This document shows, piece after piece, positions 28,755 to 36,940 of a stretch of 64,000 nucleotides of DNA. The position numbers were made by a program, and so were the translations under genes. The first letter of the stretch is position 1. Every line of letters begins with the position of its first letter. Below the pieces are notes generated by a model. It was not told the origin of the DNA. It saw nothing but the letters and a program-made list of their open reading frames with translations, and made no database searches. The DNA comes from Prevotella communis (lineage in GTDB: Bacteria > Bacteroidota > Bacteroidia > Bacteroidales > Bacteroidaceae), in contig NZ_CP091792.1 in NCBI RefSeq assembly GCF_022024115.1, forward strand, positions 806,001 to 870,000, read 5' to 3'.

Positions 28755-29495
28755 ATGAAAATAGGATTATTTGTTCCCTGTTATGTCGATGCGCTCTACC
28801 CAGAGGTGGGCGTATCGACATATCGCCTGTTGAAGAGTCTGGGATTGGATGTTGACTATCCGGAGCGCCAGACCTGTTGTGGACAACCAATGGGTAATGC
28901 TGGCTTTGAAGGCATGGCGCTGCCGTTGGCCAAAACATTTGATGAACTGTTCTCGCCCTACGACTATGTGGTGGCCCCGTCGGCCAGTTGCGCAGCCTAT
29001 GTGCGTTGTTTCCATCCAAATCTGCTGAAGGGCCATTCGTGCGAGTCGGCAGGGAAGACGATGGATATCGTGGAGTTCCTGCACGATGTGGTGAAGGTGG
29101 ACCACCTGCAGGCCCGTTTCCCTTATCGCGTCAGCGTGCACAACTCCTGTCATGGCGTGCGCGAACTGGGACTCTCGTCACCTTCCGAGCGCCATGAGCC
29201 CCGGTATAATAAGATCATTGACCTCCTGAAACTGGTCAGGGGCATTGAGATTGTAGAGCCCGAGCGTCCTGACGAGTGCTGCGGCTTCGGTGGTATGTTC
29301 GCTATCGAGGAGCAGGCCGTGAGTCGCCGCATGGGTATTGACAAAGTCAACCGTCATCTCGCCACCGGGGCCCAGTATGTCACGGGGCCCGACTCCTCTT
29401 GTCTGATGCACATGCAGGGCATAGCCGAGAAAGAGCATCTGCCTATCCGTTTTATCCATGTCGTCCAGATTCTAGCTTCCGGTCTAACGTCTTAA
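28755..29495 (+). CDS. lutA: lactate utilization protein A, Fe-S oxidoreductase
   Basis: Subunit of the LutABC complex, which oxidises L-lactate to pyruvate. The 246-residue protein has the two CCG domains typical of GlpC/HdrB-like subunits: TCCGQPMGNAGFEG near residue 41 and ECCGFGGMFAIEE near residue 175. It follows aldA and precedes lutB, with a short GAGTTAAG-like repeat at its 3' junction. Confidence 0.93.
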   Translation: MKIGLFVPCYVDALYPEVGVSTYRLLKSLGLDVDYPERQTCCGQPMGNAGFEGMALPLAKTFDELFSPYDYVVAPSASCAAYVRCFHPNLLKGHSCESAGKTMDIVEFLHDVVKVDHLQARFPYRVSVHNSCHGVRELGLSSPSERHEPRYNKIIDLLKLVRGIEIVEPERPDECCGFGGMFAIEEQAVSRRMGIDKVNRHLATGAQYVTGPDSSCLMHMQGIAEKEHLPIRFIHVVQILASGLTS

Positions 29496-29512
29496 CTCCT
29501 TGACTCCTGAAT

Positions 29513-30925
29513 ATGAGTACCCAACATTCAAAAGCTGCCGAGGCCTATCTGCAGAAACCTCGCGTAGCAAAGCATCACGACCAGACCTTCTATGGTGTGC
29601 GCCAGAAGCGCGACCGTATGGCCCAGGACCTTCCTGAGTGGGAAGACCTGCGCGAGGCTGCCAGTCAGATCAAGAAGCATACCATCACCCATCTGGCCGA
29701 CTATCTGGAACAGTTTGAGCAGAATGCCGTGAAGAATGGCGTCCATGTGCACTGGGCAAAGGATGCTCAGGAATATAATGCCATCGTCCTGGATATCCTG
29801 CAGAAGCACCAGGTGAAAAAGGTGGTGAAGAGCAAGAGCATGCTCACGGAGGAATGCCATCTCAACGAGAACCTGGAGCGCAGTGGCATTGAGGTCATCG
29901 AGACCGACCTGGGCGAGCGTATCCTGCAGATGATGAAGCTGGCACCCAGTCATATCGTGATGCCTGCCCTCCATGTGCATCGTGAGGATATCGGTGCCAC
30001 CTTCCGTCGCCTCATCCCCAACTACAAAGAGATAGCAGCCTCTTATGCTGGTCGTGTGGGCGGCGATTCCATTGCCGACGAGAACGACCCCACGTTCCTC
30101 ACCTACGTAGCCCGCATGCACCTGCGCCAGCAGTTCATGGAGGCCGATGCCGGCATGACGGGTGCTAATTTCGGTGTGGCCGAGACGGGTGATGTGGTGG
30201 TGTGTACCAACGAGGGCAATGCTGATATGTCGACCTCTATCCCTAAGTTGCATATCGTCTCCATGGGTATCGAGAAACTCGTGCCCAACTATGCCGCGAT
30301 GGGTGTGTTCCAGCGCCTCCTGGCCCGTAATGGCACAGGTCAGGAAACCACCGTCTATACCTCCCATTTCCGTGGCCCCCGTCCTGGTGGCGAGATGCAT
30401 ATCGTGCTGGTGGACAACGGGCGTAGCAGTATCCTGTCCAATCAGGAACACTGGCAGACGCTGAAATGCATGCGCTGTGGTGCCTGCATGAACACCTGTC
30501 CCGTCTATCGCCGTTCGGCAGGCTATAGCTACACCTATTTCATCCCTGGACCTATCGGCATCAACCTGGGCATGTTGCGCGACCCTCGCCGCTATAGCGA
30601 TAACGTGTCGGCCTGCTCCCTCTGTTGCTCCTGCGACAATGTCTGTCCGGCCAAGGTCGACCTCTCTGCACAGGTCTATCGCTGGCGACAGCAGCTCGAC
30701 TCGCTGGGCAAGGCCGACCCCATGAAGAAGTATATGTCCGTGGGCATGAGCTTCCTCTTCAATCGTCCGCAGGTCTATACCTCTGCCCTGCGCCTCTCGC
30801 CGCTGGTCAACTGGCTGCCTGGTCCCTTGTTGCAGAACAGCCTGAATCCCTGGGCCTATGCGCACCGCATGATGAAATTCCCCCCGAAGTCGTTCCACCA
30901 ATTATGGAAGGAGAAGAAACTATGA
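29513..30925 (+). CDS. lutB: lactate utilization protein B, iron-sulfur protein
   Basis: Core iron-sulfur subunit of LutABC. The 470 residues contain an N-terminal LUD domain (KSKSMLTEECHLN) and two ferredoxin-like clusters, CMRCGACMNTCPVYRR and CSLCCSCDNVCPAKVDL (about residues 318-390). A C-terminal DUF3390-like region ends in FHQLWKEKK. Its TGA overlaps the lutC ATG in ATGA, indicating coupling. Confidence 0.95.
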   Translation: MSTQHSKAAEAYLQKPRVAKHHDQTFYGVRQKRDRMAQDLPEWEDLREAASQIKKHTITHLADYLEQFEQNAVKNGVHVHWAKDAQEYNAIVLDILQKHQVKKVVKSKSMLTEECHLNENLERSGIEVIETDLGERILQMMKLAPSHIVMPALHVHREDIGATFRRLIPNYKEIAASYAGRVGGDSIADENDPTFLTYVARMHLRQQFMEADAGMTGANFGVAETGDVVVCTNEGNADMSTSIPKLHIVSMGIEKLVPNYAAMGVFQRLLARNGTGQETTVYTSHFRGPRPGGEMHIVLVDNGRSSILSNQEHWQTLKCMRCGACMNTCPVYRRSAGYSYTYFIPGPIGINLGMLRDPRRYSDNVSACSLCCSCDNVCPAKVDLSAQVYRWRQQLDSLGKADPMKKYMSVGMSFLFNRPQVYTSALRLSPLVNWLPGPLLQNSLNPWAYAHRMMKFPPKSFHQLWKEKKL

Positions 30926-31539
30926 GCAGTAAACAACAGATACTTTCCGCCTTGCGCCATCATACGCGCGAGACGTACGACATGCCCGACCTTACCCGGT
31001 TGAAGCCCATCACCTATGACGACCCTGTGGCCGAGTTCAAGAAAAAGACCACGACCATCGCGGGTGCCAGCCTGATTGAGATTTCCGAGGACGACGACCT
31101 CAATGCGGTGATTCGCGACCGTGTGGTGGGCGGATGGCCTGCCAGTCCCGTCATCGCCACCAATATCATGGGCATCGATGCCCAGCTGAACCCTGACACC
31201 GTGGCCAGTGCCCAGGAATTGGAACGTGTGGATGTCGGTATTGTCCGGGGCGACATCGGTGTGGCCGAGAATGCCTGCATCTGGATTCCGCAGACCATGA
31301 AGGAGCGTGCCATCTGCTTTGCATCCGAACATCTGGTCATCGTTATCGATGATAGTCATATTGTGAACAATATGCACGAGGCCTATGACCTCATCCAGCA
31401 GTCGTCCTACTATTTCATTGACTATCAGTTTGGTACCTTTATCAGTGGCCCCAGCAAGACGGCTGATATCGAGGGTGCACTCGTTTATGGTGCCCAGGCT
31501 GCCCGTGCTGTAACGGTTGTGTTCGTAAACAGAAAATAA
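30922..31539 (+). CDS. lutC: lactate utilization protein C
   Basis: Third subunit of the LutABC lactate oxidation complex. The 205-residue LUD-domain protein contains VGIVRGDIGVAENACIWI and SGPSKTADIEGALVYGAQAARAVTV, the family signature near the C-terminus. The ATG at 30922 is chosen because it overlaps the lutB stop and gives the usual N-terminus (MSSKQQILSAL); the frame stays open upstream inside lutB but that part is not LutC-like. Confidence 0.92.
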   Translation: MSSKQQILSALRHHTRETYDMPDLTRLKPITYDDPVAEFKKKTTTIAGASLIEISEDDDLNAVIRDRVVGGWPASPVIATNIMGIDAQLNPDTVASAQELERVDVGIVRGDIGVAENACIWIPQTMKERAICFASEHLVIVIDDSHIVNNMHEAYDLIQQSSYYFIDYQFGTFISGPSKTADIEGALVYGAQAARAVTVVFVNRK

Positions 31540-31573
31540 TTTAGGGTAAATGGACAAAAAATGTTCAAAAAAG

Positions 31574-31605
31574 TTTGGAGGGAAAGAAATTTTCTCCTAT
31601 CTTTG
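31574..31605 (+). promoter_or_regulatory. promoter of the candidate small RNA
   Basis: TTTG (31574-31577), 20 bases, TATCTTTG (31598-31605). No protein gene starts before the terminator at 31672-31703. Confidence 0.6.
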
Positions 31606-31610
31606 CCAAC

Positions 31611-31703
31611 GTGAAATTCTCAACAAGGCTTACCTTAAATTAATATACTTCAATAAAAAAACACCTGATAGTGCGATTCCGTTCCTGGAGTCGCATTTTT
31701 TTT
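31611..31703 (+). ncRNA. candidate free-standing small RNA, about 92 nt
   Basis: An exact Bacteroidetes promoter is followed about 90 bases later by a strong intrinsic terminator, with no ORF of note between. The next gene has a separate promoter at 31712-31743, so this transcript is self-contained. The 5' half is A+U-rich and little structured; the 3' end is the terminator hairpin, a usual layout for a trans-acting small RNA. No known RNA family was recognised. An alternative is a short leader RNA of the esterase gene. Confidence 0.5.
31672..31703 (+). terminator. intrinsic terminator of the candidate small RNA
   Basis: TGCGATTCC (31672-31680) pairs with GGAGTCGCA (31687-31695), one G-T pair, six-base loop, followed by eight T. 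Confidence 0.85.
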
Positions 31704-31711
31704 GTCTTACT

Positions 31712-31743
31712 GTTGCGTGAATAGATTTTTTTCTCTAATTTTG
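31712..31743 (+). promoter_or_regulatory. promoter of the esterase gene
   Basis: GTTG (31712-31715), 20 bases, TAATTTTG (31736-31743), 44 bases before the start codon. Confidence 0.55.
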
Positions 31744-31787
31744 CATCCGATAAGCAAACCCTTAACTATTTATTATTACAACTTACA

Positions 31788-33311
31788 ATGATGAAAAAAC
31801 TGTTTTTGCCTCTTCTGCTTCTCGTAGCAGTATCTGCCCAGGCAGCAGACAAGAATCCTGTGTTATCCATTGAGGGTGGTAAGGTACAAGGTGTGCTGGC
31901 CGACGATCATCCAGAGGTCTTCGTCTATCGTGGCATCCCCTATGCTGCACCTCCTATCCGCGAGAACCGTTGGAAGGCTCCTCAGCCCGTGCTCCCCTGG
32001 AAGGGCGTGAAGATCTGCGACACTTTCGGCCGTCCCAGTTACCAGGCTATCCAGTATACAGGTGGCTACTACACGGAGTGGGGCTATGGCAAGGAGGCCG
32101 CTTTCAGTGAGGACTGTCTGTATCTGAACGTATGGACCAAGGCGCCTGGTGAGGTGGGCAAGAAACTGCCCGTTGCCCTGTGGATTCATGGTGGCGGCTA
32201 TCGTGAGGGTTTTGGTTCAGAACCTGAGTTCGACGGACAGGAGTGGGGTGCCAAGGATGTGGTGCTCGTCACGATCAACTACCGTCTGGGCGTGTTTGGC
32301 TTCCTCACGCATCCGCTGCTGGCTGCCGAGAACCCTCATCATGTATCCGGCAACTACGGTATCCTCGACCAGATTGAGGCCCTGAAATGGATTAAGAAGA
32401 ATATCGCCCAGTTTGGTGGCGACCCCAATAACGTGACTATCTTTGGCCAGAGTGCCGGTGGTGGCAGCGTGCGTACGCTTTGTGAGTCGCCCTTGGCTCG
32501 TGGCCTGTTCCATAAGGCTGTCATCATGAGTGCCCAGGGACTCAGCATCCCCAACCCCAATGGTGGTGGCATGATGGGCGGTCGCTATAGCGGTGGTTCT
32601 GTGGCCGATGCCGAGGCCAATGCCAAGAAGGTGTTCGACTGGGCCGGACTTACCGATCTGCAGAAGATGCGTCAGGCCTCTACCGAGACCGTCTTTGCAC
32701 TGCCCACGCTCTATTATCAGGTGAACAGCGACGGCCAGCAGGGTGGCGGTATGCCCTTCATGCGCGGACTGCCCTTCATGCCTATGATCGACGGCTATGT
32801 CAGCGAGAAGAGCTTCGACGATGCTACGCGCCAGGGTACCTTGGCCGATGTGCCTTATATGATTGGCTTCACCCTGAACGACATGGGTAATATGGCTCCC
32901 AATATCGCTGAGTTCTGTAAGGTACGTGCCGAGAAGGGTGGCAAGGCCTGGGCCTATGAGTTTGCCCGTCCTCTGCCCGACGACGGTTCCCATCCTGAGG
33001 TTACCCAGCGCCTGAAGGGTGCGTTCCACTCCAGCGACCTTTGGTTTGTGTTCAAGAGTCTGAAACATTGCTGGCGTCCTTGGACAAAGGGCGACTGGGA
33101 TTTGTCTGAGAAGATGCTCACCGCCTGGACCAACTTCGTGAAGTACAGCGACCCCAACGGACCTAAGGGTGGTGCCTGGAAACCTTGTACAGCCCAGAAT
33201 CCCAAGTTCATGGTGTTCAAGTTGAACGACAAGGATGCAGAGGCTTCTGTCTATGGCGAGCCCGAGATAGCACCTCAGTCGCAAGGCTTCGGCTTTGGAC
33301 CAAGGAGATAA
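31788..33311 (+). CDS. carboxylesterase family (para-nitrobenzyl esterase-like), exported
   Basis: Secreted alpha/beta hydrolase of the type-B carboxylesterase family; cleaves carboxylic esters. The 507-residue protein has a signal peptide (LFLPLLLLVAVSAQAA), the family opening VYRGIPYAAPP, SEDCLYLNVWTK, the oxyanion segment HGGGY and the nucleophile elbow FGQSAGGGS with S222. It has two ATG codons in tandem at the start; either gives the same signal peptide. It stands alone between a promoter and a terminator. A role in removing acyl or feruloyl groups from plant glycans is possible but not shown. Confidence 0.9.
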   Translation: MMKKLFLPLLLLVAVSAQAADKNPVLSIEGGKVQGVLADDHPEVFVYRGIPYAAPPIRENRWKAPQPVLPWKGVKICDTFGRPSYQAIQYTGGYYTEWGYGKEAAFSEDCLYLNVWTKAPGEVGKKLPVALWIHGGGYREGFGSEPEFDGQEWGAKDVVLVTINYRLGVFGFLTHPLLAAENPHHVSGNYGILDQIEALKWIKKNIAQFGGDPNNVTIFGQSAGGGSVRTLCESPLARGLFHKAVIMSAQGLSIPNPNGGGMMGGRYSGGSVADAEANAKKVFDWAGLTDLQKMRQASTETVFALPTLYYQVNSDGQQGGGMPFMRGLPFMPMIDGYVSEKSFDDATRQGTLADVPYMIGFTLNDMGNMAPNIAEFCKVRAEKGGKAWAYEFARPLPDDGSHPEVTQRLKGAFHSSDLWFVFKSLKHCWRPWTKGDWDLSEKMLTAWTNFVKYSDPNGPKGGAWKPCTAQNPKFMVFKLNDKDAEASVYGEPEIAPQSQGFGFGPRR

Positions 33312-33320
33312 ACATGAAAA

Positions 33321-33347
33321 AAAGGAGCCGCGGGGCTCCTTTTTTTA
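33321..33347. terminator. bidirectional intrinsic terminator
   Basis: AGGAGCC (33323-33329) pairs with GGCTCCT (33334-33340), loop GCGG, with A's before and T's after, so it serves the esterase gene (plus) and the SDR gene (minus), which converge here. Confidence 0.85.
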
Positions 33348-34070
33348 TATCTTGAATCTTCGCCACAACCAGCGGGGAATCAGTTGCCAACCCTTTGTGA
33401 GCACTCTGTAGCGCCAGTCTATTATTCTTACGTGGCGCTTTCGGTAGATGCTCTGCACAATATCTTTTGCCACCGTCTCAGGTTTCATCATCAACGGGTA
33501 GGGGAAGTCATCATTCAGCAGTGCTGTATCCACGAATCCAGGGCGGATATCTGTAATTCTGATGTCCAACTTGCGTTGGCGAGCCTGCTGCTCCAGCGCC
33601 TGCAGATAAGTGGCCTGCAAGGCCTTAGTGGCTGAGTAGGCAGGCGCAGGTCCCAGTCCCTTGGTGCCTGCAATCGATGAGATGGCAGCAATATGTCCAT
33701 TGCCCCGTTCTGCGAAATAGCGATAGGCTGTGCCAATCATCCTGGTGAACCCCACGGCATTGGTAGCCATCGTGCGCAGTTCTATATCTTCTGTCAGCGT
33801 GCGGTTCTGCTTGCCGATGCCCGAGGCGTGGAAATACAGGTCCATGCCACCAAGTCGCTCTATCAGCATGAGCAGTTGTTCGCCCGCATCCTCTTTTGTC
33901 ACGTCAATGGTTATCACCTCCACGCGCTCTGGTGCCGTGGCTTTCAGTGTCATCAGTGGTTCCTCTCTGCGTGCTGCCACACCAATATGCCAGCCATCGG
34001 CCAGCAGCAGTCGGGCCACTTCCTGTCCTATGCCAGAGCTGGCTCCTACGATAATAGCTTTCTTGTTCAT
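33345..34070 (-). CDS. short-chain dehydrogenase/reductase
   Basis: NAD(P)-dependent oxidoreductase of the classical SDR family; substrate unknown. The 241-residue protein has the cofactor motif GASSGIG near the N-terminus, FHASGIG (NNAG-equivalent), the catalytic Ser in AAISSIAGTKG and YSATK for the Tyr/Lys pair. The ATG at 34068-34070 is chosen because the Rossmann fold begins there; the frame stays open for 38 more codons that would overlap the upstream gene. It begins one base after the transporter stop, so the two form an operon. Confidence 0.9.
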   Translation of the reverse strand: MNKKAIIVGASSGIGQEVARLLLADGWHIGVAARREEPLMTLKATAPERVEVITIDVTKEDAGEQLLMLIERLGGMDLYFHASGIGKQNRTLTEDIELRTMATNAVGFTRMIGTAYRYFAERGNGHIAAISSIAGTKGLGPAPAYSATKALQATYLQALEQQARQRKLDIRITDIRPGFVDTALLNDDFPYPLMMKPETVAKDIVQSIYRKRHVRIIDWRYRVLTKGWQLIPRWLWRRFKI

Positions 34071-34071
34071 T

Positions 34072-35007
34072 TTATTGTTCTGATGTTCTGTTGGATGAAT
34101 ACAGTTTGGCAACGAGGGCACCACTGATGTTATGCCATACGCTGAATACGGCGCCGGGGATGGTGGCCAGTGGATAGGCGGCAAAGTGCAGTACAGCCAG
34201 TGATGAGGCTAGTCCGCTGTTCTGCATGCCCACCTCAATGCTGAGTGCCACGCACTTTGGTTTCTGCAAGTGCAGCAGTCGTCCCACGGAGAAGCCGATG
34301 GCCAGTCCCAGAAGATTATGAATCATCACGATGAGCATCACCAGCAAGCCAGCCGTCAGTACTCTGTCGGCATTGTGTGCCACGATGATACCAACCAATA
34401 GTGCTATCATTACCGACGAGAAGGCGGGCAGATAGGGCGTCACACGTCTGGTCACTCTTGGTATGAAACGCTGACAGAGCAGTCCGCCGACTATAGGCGC
34501 TATGACTACATAGACGATGCTCATCAGCATGCCTAGTGCATCTACGTCAACCATGGTGCCGGCCAGTGCCCATACCAGCAAAGGTGTGAGCAGTGGGGCC
34601 AGTAGCGTGGAGGCGGCAGTCATACCCACCGACAGTGCCAGATCGCCCTTAGCCAGATAGGTGATAACATTTGATGCCGTGCCACCTGGACAACAGCCCA
34701 CGAGTATCACGCCGATGGCCAGTTCTTCGGGTAGGGCGAAGGCCCATGTCAGTCCCAGTGCCAGCAGGGGCATCACGGTGAACTGTGTCAGGCATCCTAT
34801 CAGTATATCCTTTGGCCGGCTCAGCACAATCTTAAAGTCCTGTGGCGAGAGTGTCAGTCCCATGCCAAACATGATGATGCCCAGCATCGGGTTGATGACC
34901 CACGTACCTATCCACGCCAGTGATGTAGGCACCATCAGCGCCAGTGCTGCCACCAGCACCACCATGGCTCCCATCCATCGGGCTATGAAATCACAAATTG
35001 TTTTCAT
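34072..35007 (-). CDS. bile acid:sodium symporter (BASS) family transporter
   Basis: Inner-membrane sodium-coupled transporter with about ten hydrophobic segments in 311 residues. Family features include GMGLTLSPQDF, LIGCLTQFTVMPLLAL, VGCCPGGTASNVITYLAKGDLALSV and EVGMQNSGLA, the conserved unwound-helix motifs. Members move pantoate, pyruvate, bile acids or other organic anions; the substrate here is not clear. It precedes the SDR gene in one operon, with a promoter at 35045-35075. Confidence 0.93.
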   Translation of the reverse strand: MKTICDFIARWMGAMVVLVAALALMVPTSLAWIGTWVINPMLGIIMFGMGLTLSPQDFKIVLSRPKDILIGCLTQFTVMPLLALGLTWAFALPEELAIGVILVGCCPGGTASNVITYLAKGDLALSVGMTAASTLLAPLLTPLLVWALAGTMVDVDALGMLMSIVYVVIAPIVGGLLCQRFIPRVTRRVTPYLPAFSSVMIALLVGIIVAHNADRVLTAGLLVMLIVMIHNLLGLAIGFSVGRLLHLQKPKCVALSIEVGMQNSGLASSLAVLHFAAYPLATIPGAVFSVWHNISGALVAKLYSSNRTSEQ

Positions 35008-35044
35008 TTGTTATAGAATTGCGTCTTTTTTTCGTTCAATTATG

Positions 35045-35103
35045 CAAAGTTACGAAAAGTCAAGGGAAAAGCAAATGATTTTCGGATTAATTTCGTATCT
35101 TTG
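35045..35103. promoter_or_regulatory. divergent promoter pair between the BASS operon and the DUF2461 gene
   Basis: Minus strand: TTTG (35072-35075), 19 bases, TAACTTTG (35045-35052 region). Plus strand: TATCTTTG at 35096-35103, 20 bases before the DUF2461 start. The two -33/-7 regions interleave. Confidence 0.6.
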
Positions 35104-35123
35104 CCACCAAAACGCTTAATATT

Positions 35124-35849
35124 ATGGATGCAAAACGAATAATGAAGTATCTGAAGCAGTTGTCGGCCAATAACAGTCGTGAGTGGTTTCAGGCGCATAA
35201 AGACGAGTACGATGCTATTCGTGCCGACTTCGAACAGGGTGTGCAACAGGCTATTGTGCGTATCGCCTCGTTCGACCCCTCGGTGGCTCATCTCACGGTG
35301 AAGGACTGCACCTATCGCTTCTATCGCGATACCCGCTTCTCCAACGATAAGTCGCCCTATAAGACCCACCTCGGTGCTTATATCGCCGCTCATGGCAAGA
35401 AGGCGCTCCATGGCGGCTATTACCTGCATCTGGAGCCTGGTCATTGCATGGTGTGCTGTGGCAACTACTGGTTGCCCACTAATATCCTGACCTCATGTCG
35501 CAATGAGATTATGGGCAATATCGACGAGTGGCTCCGCTATGTGCGCAGTCCGGAGTTCCTGAAATACTACGGCAATCCAGAGCCCGGCAGTTTCAAGACC
35601 CCTTCCGACGTCTCCAGTTGGGACCAGCCTCAGGGCTTTGGCCTTGAGCGCCTGAAGACCTGCCCCTCCGGCTTCCCCCGCGACTGGGAGTACGTGGAGT
35701 ATCTGCGCCAGAAGGACTACTGCTGTTGGCACCGTGTGCCCGACACCTTCTTCCAGGGCGACCAGTGGCTGGATGACATGCAGCCCATGCTCCTTGCCGC
35801 CAAGCCCATGATGGACATGATGAATGCTGTCATCGATGATTATGAGTAG
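35124..35849 (+). CDS. DUF2461 domain-containing protein
   Basis: Conserved protein of unknown function (TIGR02453 family as recalled). The 241 residues carry the family hallmarks: FLKQL-like start with NNSREWFQAHKDEYDAIR, the internal YRFYRDTRFSNDKSPYKTHLGAY motif, GGYYLHLEPG, and RCPRGF-equivalent CPSGFPRDWEYVEYLRQKDYC. Length is normal. It is monocistronic. Confidence 0.9.
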   Translation: MDAKRIMKYLKQLSANNSREWFQAHKDEYDAIRADFEQGVQQAIVRIASFDPSVAHLTVKDCTYRFYRDTRFSNDKSPYKTHLGAYIAAHGKKALHGGYYLHLEPGHCMVCCGNYWLPTNILTSCRNEIMGNIDEWLRYVRSPEFLKYYGNPEPGSFKTPSDVSSWDQPQGFGLERLKTCPSGFPRDWEYVEYLRQKDYCCWHRVPDTFFQGDQWLDDMQPMLLAAKPMMDMMNAVIDDYE

Positions 35850-35924
35850 CAACTGCTAAATCACTTAATTAGGGATAAATTCTCGAGAGAATTTCTTCGC
35901 AACTTTACTGTTAAAAAATCTTTA

Positions 35925-36019
35925 GCCTGCTCTTAGGCAGCAATCACTCTGCTTCTAGCCTGCTCCTAGGCTGCTCCTAGGCTGCTCCGTGGAGCACTCA
36001 CGAGCGAGGCTAGAAGCAG
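35925..36019. repeat. nested inverted-repeat element with CTGCTCCTAGG direct repeats
   Basis: Arms CTGCTTCTAGCCTGCTC (35949-35965) and GAGCGAGGCTAGAAGCAG (36002-36019) pair over 17 bp with one bulge. Within the loop, CTGCTCCTAGG is tandemly repeated and GCTCC-GT-GGAGC forms an inner hairpin. A smaller GCCT/AGGC hairpin precedes it at 35925-35938. The rest of the gap from 35850 holds no other gene than the small ORF at 36054-36122. Confidence 0.75.
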
Positions 36020-36053
36020 GCTGTAGTATGGCAAAGTGCTGTCTCGTGCCTGC

Positions 36054-36122
36054 TTAAGCACATACAGATGCTGCCAGCATGCCAAGGCAAATGATTGTGG
36101 CTGCGCAAGTAATGGTAATCAT
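36054..36122 (-). CDS. possible 22-residue hydrophobic peptide
   Basis: ATG-started frame of 22 codons encoding MITITCAATIICLGMLAASV followed by CA and TAA. It is strongly hydrophobic with small residues, like a single membrane segment or a signal-peptide-like micropeptide. It lies 31 bases after the HTH gene in the same direction and so could be cotranscribed with the DUF2975/HTH pair. There is no homology evidence and the frame is short enough to be chance. Confidence 0.35.
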   Translation of the reverse strand: MITITCAATIICLGMLAASVCA

Positions 36123-36153
36123 AATTAATGGTTTTATGTTGTTGATAAATGGT

Positions 36154-36369
36154 TTATTCTTCTCTATATTCCAGGATGTCGCCAGGCTGACAGCCTAACT
36201 CGTGACAGATGGCCTCAAGGGTGGAGAAACGTATGGCTTTGGCTTTACCCGTTTTGAGGATAGACAGGTTGGCCAGTGTCAGTCCTACGCGTTCGGCCAG
36301 CTCGCTCAATGACATCTTACGCTTGGCCATCTCTACGTCTAAGTTTACAATAATCTTTCCCATAGGCAT
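36154..36369 (-). CDS. small Cro/C1-type HTH regulator (YozG-like)
   Basis: DNA-binding protein of 71 residues that is almost entirely one helix-turn-helix domain: MAKRKMSLSELAERVGL, LANLSILKTGKAKAIRFSTL, then AICHELGCQPGDILEY. Such regulators are regularly paired with DUF2975 membrane proteins. It begins one base after the DUF2975 gene ends, and the palindromes near the operon promoter are plausible autoregulatory operators. Confidence 0.9.
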   Translation of the reverse strand: MPMGKIIVNLDVEMAKRKMSLSELAERVGLTLANLSILKTGKAKAIRFSTLEAICHELGCQPGDILEYREE

Positions 36370-36370
36370 T

Positions 36371-36832
36371 TTAAATCGTTAAATCATGTTCCTCCTTCAG
36401 CTTCAGACCGATAGAGAAGGCCTCAGCCATAATCAGAATAAAGATTCCGTCAGTAATAACACTGATAGCATCACTCCATGTGTCTAGCAGGTTGATACTG
36501 TCGAACGACATGGCTGTACACATCACGGTTGTTGTTACAACGATGCACCATCCCACCGTTTTAAGCAAATCGACATTTGCCCAGGTGAACACCTCGCCAT
36601 GATTGACGTTGAGGATAAAGCGCACATAGCAGGCAAAGGCATATATATATACGATAAAGCAGGCAAAGATGATTAAGCCTTCAATAATGCTATAGGCTGA
36701 TGTTCCAGAATCATTCATACCGTCTTCATAACCTTGTTTAAAATCGTTGACACCTGCAAAACCTGCCATCACCATGCCTACTATCATGAGAATCAGCAGC
36801 ACGATACAGAAAAAATTGAGTTTTGTTTTCAT
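36371..36832 (-). CDS. DUF2975 domain-containing membrane protein
   Basis: Integral membrane protein of 153 residues with about four hydrophobic segments (around residues 8-25, 45-70, 88-108 and 120-142). Conserved-looking features are a short soluble loop (VNDFKQGYEDGMND) and NHGEVFTWANVDLLKTVGW. It is cotranscribed with the small HTH protein, the usual arrangement of this family. Its biochemical role is unknown; membrane control of the regulator is a reasonable guess. Confidence 0.85.
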   Translation of the reverse strand: MKTKLNFFCIVLLILMIVGMVMAGFAGVNDFKQGYEDGMNDSGTSAYSIIEGLIIFACFIVYIYAFACYVRFILNVNHGEVFTWANVDLLKTVGWCIVVTTTVMCTAMSFDSINLLDTWSDAISVITDGIFILIMAEAFSIGLKLKEEHDLTI

Positions 36833-36859
36833 TGTTTTTATTGTTTTAATTTATACATT

Positions 36860-36940
36860 TATCGACTTTCGATATGCAAAAGTATATATTTCTCAGATAT
36901 CTTGCAAATAAAAACGATAAAACTTTATCGAAAAACGATA
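36860..36940 (-). promoter_or_regulatory. promoter and palindromic operators of the DUF2975/HTH operon
   Basis: Minus-strand TTTG (36905-36908), 20 bases, TACTTTTG (36877-36884). Around it are three perfect palindromes built from the same half-site: TATCGA-CTT-TCGATA (36860-36874, over the start point), CGATAAA-AC-TTTATCG (36915-36930) and TATCG-AAAAA-CGATA (36926-36940). Confidence 0.65.

Noticed and set aside
28015..29019. 334-residue minus-strand frame across aldA and lutA
   Set aside because: Spans two real genes in the wrong direction and has no promoter or family features.
29528..30901. 457-residue open frame on the minus strand opposite lutB
   Set aside because: It is the mirror of a well-supported gene with strong codon bias; its His/Thr/Gly-rich translation resembles no family.
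32217..33284. 355-residue minus-strand frame opposite the esterase
   Set aside because: Shadow of the esterase, whose signal peptide and catalytic motif are clear.
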